Positions 1 to 6,432 of a DNA stretch of 14,030 nt are shown here, in pieces. A program made the position numbers and the translations under genes. This DNA comes from an uncultured Eubacteriales bacterium (GTDB taxonomy: Bacteria > Bacillota > Clostridia > Saccharofermentanales > Fastidiosipilaceae). Position 1 is the first letter of the stretch; every line of letters begins with the position of its first letter. Below the pieces are notes generated by a model, which had not been told where the DNA came from, searched no databases, and was given only the letters and a program-made list of their open reading frames with translations. Location: positions 1 through 14,030 of the forward strand of contig CABKML010000030.1 in assembly GCA_902373515.1 (NCBI GenBank), read 5' to 3'.

Positions 1-24
1 TGTTGTACACTATGGAGGTATGTT

Positions 25-1086
25 ATGAAAGGTTTCGCCATGTTGGAAATCGGTAAAACCGGTTGGATTGAAAAAGAAAGACCGAAATGCGGTCCTATGG
101 ACGCCATCGTTCGCCCGTTGGCTCTTTCACCCTGCACATCCGACATTCACACGGTTTGGGAAGGTGCTATCGGTCAACGTCATAATATGATATTAGGCCA
201 TGAAGCTTGCGGTGAAGTTGTTGAAGTCGGAAGTTTGGTGAAAGATTTCCACGTAGGCGATAAAGTTTTAGTTGCCGCTATAACTCCCGATTGGAATTCT
301 TTGGAAGCTCAGGACGGTTATCCGATGCATTCGCACGGTATGTTGGCCGGTTGGAAATTTTCCAATTTTAAAGACGGCGTTTTCGGAGAATATTTTCATG
401 TCAACGACGCCGACGGCAATCTCGCTTTAATTCCTGCCGGAATAGACGTTACTGAAGCTTGTATGCTTTCCGATATGGTACCTACCGGTTTTCACGGAGC
501 TGAATTAGCTGATGTTCAATTCGGCGACACAGTTTTAGTTATAGGAATCGGCCCCGTCGGCTTAATGTCTGTAGCCGGTGCCAATTTACGCGGAGCTTCA
601 CGCATTATTTGTGTCGGCACCCGCCCGGCTTGTATAGAAGTAGCAAAGGCATACGGCGCAACCGACTTCATCAGTTATAAAGACGGCGATATTGATAAGC
701 AGGTGTTGGAATTAACCGGTGGAAAATTTGTCGATAGAGTAATTATTGCCGGTGGTGATTGCGATACTTTTATTCCGGCAGTCAAATGCTTAAAACCCGG
801 CGGCTATATCGGTAATGTCAACTATCTCGGTGACGGTGAATACGTCAAGATTCCGCGCAGCGAGTGGGGTGTCGGTATGGGACACAAATTAATTGTCGGC
901 GGTTTGATGCCCGGCGGCAGATTGCGTTTGGAAAAGCTGGAGTCTCTCGTCCATTATCACAAACTTGACGTTTCTCTGCTGTTGACCCATAAATTCAGCG
1001 GTTTTGCGCATGTCGAAGATGCCATTAAATTGATGAAAGAAAAGCCGGCCGACTTAATTAAACCGGTAGTCAAAATGGAATGGTAA
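25..1086 (+). CDS. adh: Zn-dependent secondary alcohol dehydrogenase, probably NADP-linked
   Basis: Cytosolic medium-chain dehydrogenase that interconverts secondary alcohols and ketones. The 353-residue product resembles the Thermoanaerobacter brockii and Clostridium beijerinckii enzymes along its whole length, as I remember them. The zinc ligands of that family are all present: Cys37, His59, Glu60 and Asp150. The Rossmann motif GIGPVG lies at 174-179. The stretch G198-T199-R200 together with Tyr218 matches the NADP phosphate pocket of the family (Gly-Ser-Arg...Tyr), with Ser replaced by Thr. The start is set by GGAGG at 14-18, six bases before the ATG. It reads toward the DUF1576-like pair and ends in its own terminator. 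Its base composition is visibly richer in G and C than the Tad genes at the right end, which may reflect high expression. The physiological substrate (2-propanol/acetone, 2,3-butanediol type or another) cannot be told from the sequence. Confidence 0.93.
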   Translation: MKGFAMLEIGKTGWIEKERPKCGPMDAIVRPLALSPCTSDIHTVWEGAIGQRHNMILGHEACGEVVEVGSLVKDFHVGDKVLVAAITPDWNSLEAQDGYPMHSHGMLAGWKFSNFKDGVFGEYFHVNDADGNLALIPAGIDVTEACMLSDMVPTGFHGAELADVQFGDTVLVIGIGPVGLMSVAGANLRGASRIICVGTRPACIEVAKAYGATDFISYKDGDIDKQVLELTGGKFVDRVIIAGGDCDTFIPAVKCLKPGGYIGNVNYLGDGEYVKIPRSEWGVGMGHKLIVGGLMPGGRLRLEKLESLVHYHKLDVSLLLTHKFSGFAHVEDAIKLMKEKPADLIKPVVKMEW

Positions 1087-1147
1087 AAGCCGAAGTAATC
1101 GGGCATTTATCTTTATTAAACATCGGCAAATTTACGCCGTTCCAAAT

Positions 1148-1207
1148 CTGCAGCCCTCGTAGCGACTTTTGTAAGTCGGTGCCGGGGCTGCAGTTATTTT
1201 TCTTTTT
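1148..1207 (+). terminator. Rho-independent terminator of the alcohol dehydrogenase gene
   Basis: CTGCAGCCC at 1148-1156 pairs with GGGCTGCAG at 1185-1193. An inner stem is formed by CGACTT at 1163-1168 and AAGTCG at 1173-1178. A T-rich run (TTATTTTTCTTTTT) follows at 1194-1207. The T run coincides with the last codons of the convergent 117-residue gene, whose stop codon begins at 1196. On the opposite strand no T run follows the hairpin, so it probably works for the dehydrogenase transcript only. Confidence 0.85.
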
Positions 1208-1547
1208 CCTGATAGCGCACTATATGCAAAAACAACTTGGAATCGGCATATTTTCCTTCTGCCTCATCGATCGCCTGCCCCAAAAAAGTATAGTCATGTC
1301 GCGAACCGTGATGGGCCCCCAACAAGCTGTTAAAATACTCTTCCAATTCGTACTGTCGCGGCAGCTTCAAAGCTTGAACAAACTCGGCAAAATCAGCCGG
1401 TTCTTCGGAACATTTAACAGTAAAATCTATAGTTGTTGCCTGCTCATTAATCAGCAAATTCATCGTAATATCCAAAAGGTTGTGCGTAAAAAAATAGCTT
1501 AAAAATTCTTTCACCAGCCTATTAGCCTTATCTTTTTCATTAATCAT
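1194..1547 (-). CDS. Hypothetical 117-residue cytosolic protein paired with the DUF1576-like gene
   Basis: I do not recognise this protein. It is 117 residues long, has no signal peptide or membrane segment, and is acidic and mixed helix/strand in appearance. It begins with a charged amphipathic stretch (MINEKDKANRLVKEF) and contains a GAHHGSRHD segment near residues 77-85 with three clustered histidines. The start is supported by AAAGGTG a few bases ahead of the ATG on the - strand. It lies 43 bases behind the DUF1576-like membrane protein gene on the same strand, so the two are probably cotranscribed and it may be a soluble partner or regulator of that protein. This is inference from position only. 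Its 3' end overlaps the T run of the convergent dehydrogenase terminator. Confidence 0.7.
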   Translation of the reverse strand: MINEKDKANRLVKEFLSYFFTHNLLDITMNLLINEQATTIDFTVKCSEEPADFAEFVQALKLPRQYELEEYFNSLLGAHHGSRHDYTFLGQAIDEAEGKYADSKLFLHIVRYQEKEK

Positions 1548-1590
1548 AAATACACCTTTAATTCATACTATGCCGTTATTGCCGGCACCA

Positions 1591-2871
1591 TTATTCCTGT
1601 CGCCACTTATCTGCAAGCAAAATTTCTGCTAAAGGTACGATAACCGCCGCTACAAAAGCGGACGTAAATCCGTTGTTATATAAGCTCATCCCCAAATGCA
1701 GAGAAAAAACGACATTGACTAAATTAAAATGAATGAATCCGGCTATAATTCCTATCAGACAACCGTACGCTCCTCCCAGCGGTGCCAGACCGTTAGCAAA
1801 AAGCAACGTGCTGATCACCTGTTGACTTGCAAGGTCTCTGCCGGCAATTAAAGCTGCAGCCAGTACTCCGAGAGAAATTTTAAAACAATTAAAAGGATGC
1901 ATTCCAAAAGAAGAAAATCCTGCTACAGTAAGCAATCCCCCTATTATCGTTCCGTTCAACGGGAAACGTAAAAGCAAAACCAGTACCAAATAAAAGCCGA
2001 CATTCAAAATTATATTAAATAATGTAGCTGCTCGACCGTAAACACTGTAAAAGTCACTCGGAGCTCGACCGTTACTGCGCCATATTTGGCGACATTCATG
2101 CCACCATTTCCCATCTTTTTGCCAAACAAAAAGAACAAAAAGAAAAACTATGAACAGTAGAACGTACGCCAACAAATAATAATGCTCGTCCTTACTTAAA
2201 ATCATTACTTTGTCAATTTTCAAATCAAAGTATCCAAAAAAAGACGTAATTAACATAGCAACCAATCCGGTAGTAAAACCGACGTTGAACAGCGTATATC
2301 CCTGATGGAAACGGATAAAAGCTTCAGCCAAAGGTACGGTAACAAATCCGATCAATATGCCCACCGCATAAGCTGCCGTTGCGGCAAGCAAACTGAATCC
2401 GTGCACAAACATAATATAACTGACTAAAGGTGCCATAGCACAGCTGAACAAGCTTAATGTTGAATACAAAGAAAATGCTTTTTTGAGCCGCAGAGAATAA
2501 AAATAGACACCTAAAATTATCGGTATTACGTTGATAATATTCGTGCCGAAAAAAGCTAAAGCAGTAAAAACTCCGGTTGCAGCTATTTCAAAGCCGCTAA
2601 ATTTACCGCGATTATTACGCCGTAACAAAATATATGCCAAAAGCAAATGTTGCGCGACATTAAAAAAGGTGGCCGCCAAGCCGCCGACAGCGACAAAATC
2701 GTGGATTAAATAAGCCTGACTTGTAATAATTTTACGATAATCGCTCAACATCGTTGCCCGATCAGGCATCAAAAAGGCAAAAATAAAAGTTAAAACAGCG
2801 AAACATAATATAGTTTGCTTCTCTTCTCCGCGAATATAAAGAACCGATTTTTGATTTTTAATTTTATCCAA
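1591..2871 (-). CDS. DUF1576-like polytopic membrane protein with internal duplication
   Basis: Integral membrane protein of 426 residues with roughly ten hydrophobic segments; the first lies at about 20-37. I assign it tentatively to the DUF1576 family by length and by its repeated motifs; its substrate is unknown. Two halves are alike: HQGYTLFNVGFTTGLVA in the first half matches HLGMSLYNNGFTSAFVA near the C-terminus, and each is preceded by a similar string (GVFTALAFFG... against GLLTVAGFSSFG...; MAPLVSY... against LAPLGGAYG...). That is the mark of a duplicated transporter-like fold. The start codon is TTG, chosen because AAGGAAAG sits just upstream and the next ATG would remove the first membrane segment. 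A weak promoter candidate (TAGAAT at 2904-2909, read on the - strand) lies between the tRNA-Arg terminator and the gene. The 117-residue gene follows. Confidence 0.8.
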   Translation of the reverse strand: MDKIKNQKSVLYIRGEEKQTILCFAVLTFIFAFLMPDRATMLSDYRKIITSQAYLIHDFVAVGGLAATFFNVAQHLLLAYILLRRNNRGKFSGFEIAATGVFTALAFFGTNIINVIPIILGVYFYSLRLKKAFSLYSTLSLFSCAMAPLVSYIMFVHGFSLLAATAAYAVGILIGFVTVPLAEAFIRFHQGYTLFNVGFTTGLVAMLITSFFGYFDLKIDKVMILSKDEHYYLLAYVLLFIVFLFVLFVWQKDGKWWHECRQIWRSNGRAPSDFYSVYGRAATLFNIILNVGFYLVLVLLLRFPLNGTIIGGLLTVAGFSSFGMHPFNCFKISLGVLAAALIAGRDLASQQVISTLLFANGLAPLGGAYGCLIGIIAGFIHFNLVNVVFSLHLGMSLYNNGFTSAFVAAVIVPLAEILLADKWRQE

Positions 2872-2927
2872 ACTGTCTTTCCTTGCTGTAAGATTTCAGG
2901 TTTATTCTACCATATATTAAAGTTAAT

Positions 2928-2955
2928 AAAAAAGACCAAGCCGAAACTTGGTCTC
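2928..2955 (-). terminator. Rho-independent terminator of tRNA-Arg
   Basis: Read on the - strand, AGACCAAG and CTTGGTCT (2933-2954) form an eight-base-pair stem around a six-base loop TTTCGG. A run of six T follows at 2933-2928. It starts a few bases after the 3' end of the tRNA and separates the tRNA from the DUF1576-like gene. Confidence 0.9.
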
Positions 2956-2960
2956 AATCA

Positions 2961-3034
2961 TGCGCCCGGCAGAGATCGAATCCACAACCTTCTGATCCGT
3001 AGTCAGACACTCTATCCAGTTGAGCTACGAGCGC
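2961..3034 (-). tRNA. tRNA-Arg (anticodon ACG)
   Basis: A 74-nt cloverleaf on the - strand. The acceptor arm GCGCTCG pairs with CGGGCGC (one T-G wobble) and the discriminator base is A. The D arm is GCTC/AGAG. The anticodon stem TCTGA/TCAGA encloses loop CTACGGA, which puts anticodon ACG at 2998-3000; it reads CGN arginine codons, with A34 normally changed to inosine. The T arm is GTGGA/TCTGC with loop TTCGATC. The 3' CCA is not encoded and must be added. It stands alone, with its own promoter and terminator. Confidence 0.96.
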
Positions 3035-3047
3035 ATTTGCACTATCT

Positions 3048-3075
3048 ATTATATGGTGATTGAAATTTTTGTCAA
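3048..3075 (-). promoter_or_regulatory. Promoter of tRNA-Arg, perfect sigma-A consensus
   Basis: On the - strand TTGACA (3070-3075) and TATAAT (3048-3053) are both exact consensus hexamers, separated by 16 bases. Transcription should begin about seven bases past the -10 element, near 3041, a few bases ahead of the mature tRNA 5' end at 3034. Confidence 0.9.
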
Positions 3076-3129
3076 GGGCTTTTGGCGGAAGTTTATACGA
3101 TATTTTAGAATCAATTTGAAAGCTATTCG

Positions 3130-3164
3130 GTAAGCGATTGTGCTTGCTGCAAACACAACCTTAC
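3130..3164 (-). repeat. Hairpin after the 553-residue protein gene
   Basis: Imperfect inverted repeat beginning eight bases after the stop codon of the upstream - strand gene. GTAAG pairs with CTTAC at the base, TTGTG with CACAA above it, with a short apical stem. No T run follows on either strand, so it is not a standard intrinsic terminator; it could protect the 3' end of the mRNA. The tRNA-Arg promoter lies about 55 bases further on. Confidence 0.5.
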
Positions 3165-3171
3165 AGTAAAA

Positions 3172-4833
3172 CTATTTTATTTCTCCGGCTACTTTTCGCA
3201 AATTTGCCATATCAAAATTCTGCTGATACCATTCCAAAGAGTAAAACAAAATACCAGTTACTTTATCACTTGCTGCCGGTGAACGTTGCAATATACCGCT
3301 CTTGCTTTGATTATCAAATTGAATTTCCAGAATAGTAGGTCCTTTAATCAAGCGATATTTAGACATAGCTAAATCGGGGTACATCTTCAGCAGATCTTCC
3401 CTCGTCATCCCGATGCCGATATTGCTGTCGGTTACCAACTGTTCATTCCTACCGGCCAAAAAATCCACCATCAACTTATTATCTGCCAGCGAACCGCGTA
3501 CAAAACTGAAAGCTTCAAAATCTGAGGTTTTATAATTCATAACACGTGAATAAATTTTTTCCGCCTTGTCCGTATCTTTTATTTGCGGCCTTATAAGAGA
3601 TCCGTAAATAGCTTCACTATACTGATACAGATTCTGCTCTCCCGGCGTGGCAATCATATTTTTTACCTGTGCCAGATTATAAGGAGCGGCAACATTTATA
3701 TATTGTTTATTGCCTAATCTGGTTATATTCCAGGCACCGGCCAATTCCTGCTCCGGCAAGTTGTCGAACGCCACGATAGTATTATTCTGACGAACGAAGC
3801 GTACATAATGCCGCATCTTATCTTTTTGCAGACGAACATAGAATTTACTTGAATAATGCAATTCATTAAAAGGCGCGACCTGATCATAAAAAGCCCGATT
3901 TGAATTGCCTTTACTATTTGCAGATTCGCTGATTGACGTAGCAGAAACGGCAACATTTTTAGAATTTGTTGCAGCAGTTTTGGAGCTTGTTTGCTTAAAT
4001 TCCTTTTTCTGCGCCTGAGCATCAAGCAAAGGAAAAGAGACCAACCAATAATCAGGTCTGATTTCTTCGATGCGGCAATTATCGAATCCGGCTCTGACGT
4101 TATTGCGATAATAAAATAAATATTTTTCCGCTTGTAAAACCCGTAAATTTTCTTCTTGCGGTAAATCGGTATATAAGACATTGGCGATCAGATTAGTTTC
4201 ACCAGATTGTAAGCCGTTGGCATATAAACGTGCCATGTAATAAGGCTCAACCATATCTGTTAAAAGACGTTGAGTCAACTGAATTTTTCCGGTACTGTAA
4301 GAAAAAACCAGCAAATTCATTTTTGTAATTTTCTTGTTACCGTTCATGTGCTCCGACACCAAATTAAAGTACTTATATTTATCAATGAACGGTAAATTCG
4401 AGCTGTTGTTATAGCTCATTTCCAAATTAATAGCTTTAGCCTCCGTTGCACTCACAGGTTTATAGCCGACAACATTACCGTTACAGGCCAAGCGAAGCAC
4501 ATTCATATACAACTTAAAATCTTCCAACTCGAATTTTTCAACTTGTAATCCCAAAATATTTTTGTACGCTTCTTCTTCCTTACTCTCATCATTCAACGCG
4601 TTAATAATCTGATCCAAAATCTTTTTTTCGCTCGGCACCGTACTTTCACCGGGGTTATCCGTGGCAACGACAGCCGGTTCGGAAGCCGTCACATTATCAG
4701 TTTGATTGGTAACAGCTCCGGGCAGGTTCTTCTGCTGTAAATCGGAAAGTAAAAACGAAACAGCACCAATAAGCATCAGCAAACAACCGCCTACAATTAA
4801 AAATATTACTAATCTATCATTTTTCGAATGCAT
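3172..4833 (-). CDS. Hypothetical membrane-anchored exported protein
   Basis: I do not recognise this protein as a whole. From the ATG at 4833 it has 553 residues. One hydrophobic segment at about 8-29 follows a short positively charged N-terminus (MHSKNDR), so it is probably an uncleaved signal anchor with the rest outside the cell. No lipobox cysteine is seen. A Ser/Thr/Ala/Asn-rich linker at about 278-312 divides the exterior into two halves. Near the C-terminus, IGIGMTREDLLKMYPDL (from about 470) followed by a strand-rich stretch resembles the 'GMT..DLL..YP' signature of BamE/SmpA-like modules; this is only a pattern resemblance. The frame can be extended four codons to a TTG, but that TTG lies inside the Shine-Dalgarno sequence (TTGAGGAA), and GAGG six bases before the ATG decides for the shorter form. 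It has its own promoter and appears monocistronic. Confidence 0.8.
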   Translation of the reverse strand: MHSKNDRLVIFLIVGGCLLMLIGAVSFLLSDLQQKNLPGAVTNQTDNVTASEPAVVATDNPGESTVPSEKKILDQIINALNDESKEEEAYKNILGLQVEKFELEDFKLYMNVLRLACNGNVVGYKPVSATEAKAINLEMSYNNSSNLPFIDKYKYFNLVSEHMNGNKKITKMNLLVFSYSTGKIQLTQRLLTDMVEPYYMARLYANGLQSGETNLIANVLYTDLPQEENLRVLQAEKYLFYYRNNVRAGFDNCRIEEIRPDYWLVSFPLLDAQAQKKEFKQTSSKTAATNSKNVAVSATSISESANSKGNSNRAFYDQVAPFNELHYSSKFYVRLQKDKMRHYVRFVRQNNTIVAFDNLPEQELAGAWNITRLGNKQYINVAAPYNLAQVKNMIATPGEQNLYQYSEAIYGSLIRPQIKDTDKAEKIYSRVMNYKTSDFEAFSFVRGSLADNKLMVDFLAGRNEQLVTDSNIGIGMTREDLLKMYPDLAMSKYRLIKGPTILEIQFDNQSKSGILQRSPAASDKVTGILFYSLEWYQQNFDMANLRKVAGEIK

Positions 4834-4864
4834 CTTATTCCTCAATTAATTTATTCATACACTC

Positions 4865-4893
4865 AGTATAGCAACTTAATCTGTATTTGTCGG
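4865..4893 (-). promoter_or_regulatory. Promoter of the 553-residue exported protein gene
   Basis: On the - strand CCGACA (4888-4893, four of six bases matching TTGACA) and TATACT (4865-4870, five of six matching TATAAT) are spaced exactly 17 bases apart. The expected 5' leader is about 25 bases. It lies between the end of rlmB and the gene; I saw no clear terminator for the rlmB transcript in this gap, so readthrough from the cysS cluster is possible. Confidence 0.6.
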
Positions 4894-4935
4894 GTTTTTT
4901 CTGCTTATTTCATTAAATACACAAGAAAAATAGCT

Positions 4936-5991
4936 TTATTGTGCAAAATTTCTCAATCGTTCAATTTCATAACTTACAATTGCCAGGGCAACAGAAGCAT
5001 TCAAAGAATTCACTTGTCCGTACATAGGTATGCTCAGAACCAAATCACATTTAGCTCGTACACTCGGACTAATACCTGCTCCTTCATTTCCGATAACCAA
5101 CGCCAACTTATCATTGACCAATTTGCGCAGAGCGGTAGAAGAATAAAGATTTTCTCCGTTCATATCCAAAGCTATTGTCCAATAACCGTTCTCCTTCAAT
5201 TTTTCAATAGCCTGTCCAATATTAGTAACTTTACAACAATCAACGTTTTCAATAGCACCGGCACTGGTTCTGGCAACCGTAGCATCCAAAGTACAAGCTC
5301 GATGTTTGGACACTACCACCGCTGTAGCCTGCAAGCAATCGGCAACACGTAAAACGGCGCCGAGATTGTGCGGATCATTTATTTGATCCAACATAATGAC
5401 CAACGGTTGTCTGCTCGACTGCTTCTGCGTATCTGCCGAAACTGCGGAAGAAATTTCATCTGTCGGCGACTCGACAATTTGTTCGTCACTTGTACCTTTT
5501 TTCAACAACTCATCAAAATCCAGATAATCCTTAACTGCAACTTGGGCCACAATTCCTTGATGATTACGGCCTCCGAGGCGCTCCAAAGCTTTAGTATCCG
5601 TTTCTACGATTACGACACCGGCAGCTTTAGCCTTGGATATAAGCCTTTGCAAGCCGATATCAAATGTTGAGTTTTTATTGAGCCAGAGCTTTTCAATCGG
5701 TCTGCCGGCACTTAAAGCTTCATTAACGGCATTGCGTCCGCGCAAACGATCAACACGATTTTCCGGCTTAACATAATCACCGTCATCTCCTACTGAATTT
5801 GCAGTCTCCACCTCCGCACTCGTTCCGGCCGCCCTTTTTCTCAAGGATGCTTTGGTATTGAACTTGGAATTTTCAGCAAAATTACGTTTTTTCCGCGTGT
5901 TCTTAAAATTTTTATTACCTGTAAAATCAGCTCTTTTTGTTTTATCAAAACCTTTGAATTTGTTTAAAGCTTTAACGTCTCTCTTTGTCAT
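4936..5991 (-). CDS. rlmB: 23S rRNA (guanosine-2'-O-)-methyltransferase, RlmB/TrmH family
   Basis: SpoU/TrmH-type SPOUT enzyme that uses SAM to methylate a ribose 2'-OH of 23S rRNA (G2251 in E. coli RlmB). All three family motifs are present: motif 1 at 202-215 (DQINDPHNLGAVLR, with Asn209 and Arg215), motif 2 around N302-E303-G304, and motif 3 with NSLNAS at 328-333. An RNA-binding L30e-like substrate domain runs from about 83 (LRGRNAVNEAL) to 170. Two parts are unusual. The first 80 residues are a Lys/Arg/Asn-rich, probably disordered extension. A Ser/Glu/Asp-rich insert at about 170-198 separates the two domains. The start codon lies inside the end of mrnC (20-base overlap), with only a weak ribosome binding site, which suggests translational coupling. 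An exact RlmB rather than another TrmH-family target is inferred. Confidence 0.92.
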   Translation of the reverse strand: MTKRDVKALNKFKGFDKTKRADFTGNKNFKNTRKKRNFAENSKFNTKASLRKRAAGTSAEVETANSVGDDGDYVKPENRVDRLRGRNAVNEALSAGRPIEKLWLNKNSTFDIGLQRLISKAKAAGVVIVETDTKALERLGGRNHQGIVAQVAVKDYLDFDELLKKGTSDEQIVESPTDEISSAVSADTQKQSSRQPLVIMLDQINDPHNLGAVLRVADCLQATAVVVSKHRACTLDATVARTSAGAIENVDCCKVTNIGQAIEKLKENGYWTIALDMNGENLYSSTALRKLVNDKLALVIGNEGAGISPSVRAKCDLVLSIPMYGQVNSLNASVALAIVSYEIERLRNFAQ

Positions 5992-6430
5992 CTTTTATCT
6001 CTTTCATTTCCATAGCGGCAATTTTGCCGATTATTGCAGTTATTTTATCCGTCTTACCTTGCAAATATAAATATGCCAACAAAGCTTCCAAAGCTGTTGC
6101 CGCCTGGTAATCCTGCGGATCTTGGTTCTTGGCCCGGCTGTGCGCACGAAAATTTTCCGCCCGTCTAACCAGCGCTTTTTCTTCCTCATTCAAGCAATTA
6201 TCTTCCAGACAAAAACGCAAAAGTTTCGCTTGAAAAGCCGCATTAACATAATGTATGGCACGGCGATGCAAAAGCGAATTACTGCCTGCGTGTAAAAACA
6301 GCAACTGCCGAATATACAGCTCATACAAGCTGTCTCCCAACCAAGCCAGCTTTGCTATATTAAGTTCCTTATAATCTATGTTCCACAAAATAGGAACCAA
6401 TAAATTGTCAACATCTCGTCCGATTAACAT
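5972..6430 (-). CDS. mrnC: Mini-ribonuclease III
   Basis: Endoribonuclease made of an RNase III catalytic domain without the dsRNA-binding domain. In Bacillus subtilis the enzyme matures the ends of 23S rRNA. The 152-residue product carries the family landmarks: LAWLGDSLYELYIR with the catalytic-type Asp33, HRRAIHYVNAAFQA, RRAENFRAHSRAKN, and ALEALLAYLYLQG with Glu115. The N-terminal lead of about 25 residues is somewhat longer than in B. subtilis, but no other ATG is available. It begins two bases after the cysS stop codon and overlaps rlmB by 20 bases, so cysS-mrnC-rlmB is a tight operon, and mrnC and rlmB both act on 23S rRNA. The order cysS-mrnC-rlmB is common in Bacillota. Confidence 0.93.
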   Translation of the reverse strand: MLIGRDVDNLLVPILWNIDYKELNIAKLAWLGDSLYELYIRQLLFLHAGSNSLLHRRAIHYVNAAFQAKLLRFCLEDNCLNEEEKALVRRAENFRAHSRAKNQDPQDYQAATALEALLAYLYLQGKTDKITAIIGKIAAMEMKEIKDDKERR

Positions 6431-6432
6431 AC

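Noticed and set aside
1080..1502. + strand open frame of 140 codons overlapping the 117-aa gene
   Set aside because: It lies antisense to a gene with a good ribosome binding site, crosses the dehydrogenase terminator and has a protein composition without sense.
3723..4181. - strand 152-codon frame inside the 553-aa gene
   Set aside because: Out-of-frame shadow of the larger gene, with no ribosome binding site and an improbable composition.
4828..5352. + strand 174-codon frame antisense to rlmB
   Set aside because: rlmB has all three SPOUT motifs on the other strand; the antisense product is Ser/Asn/Ile-rich noise and no ribosome binding site is seen.
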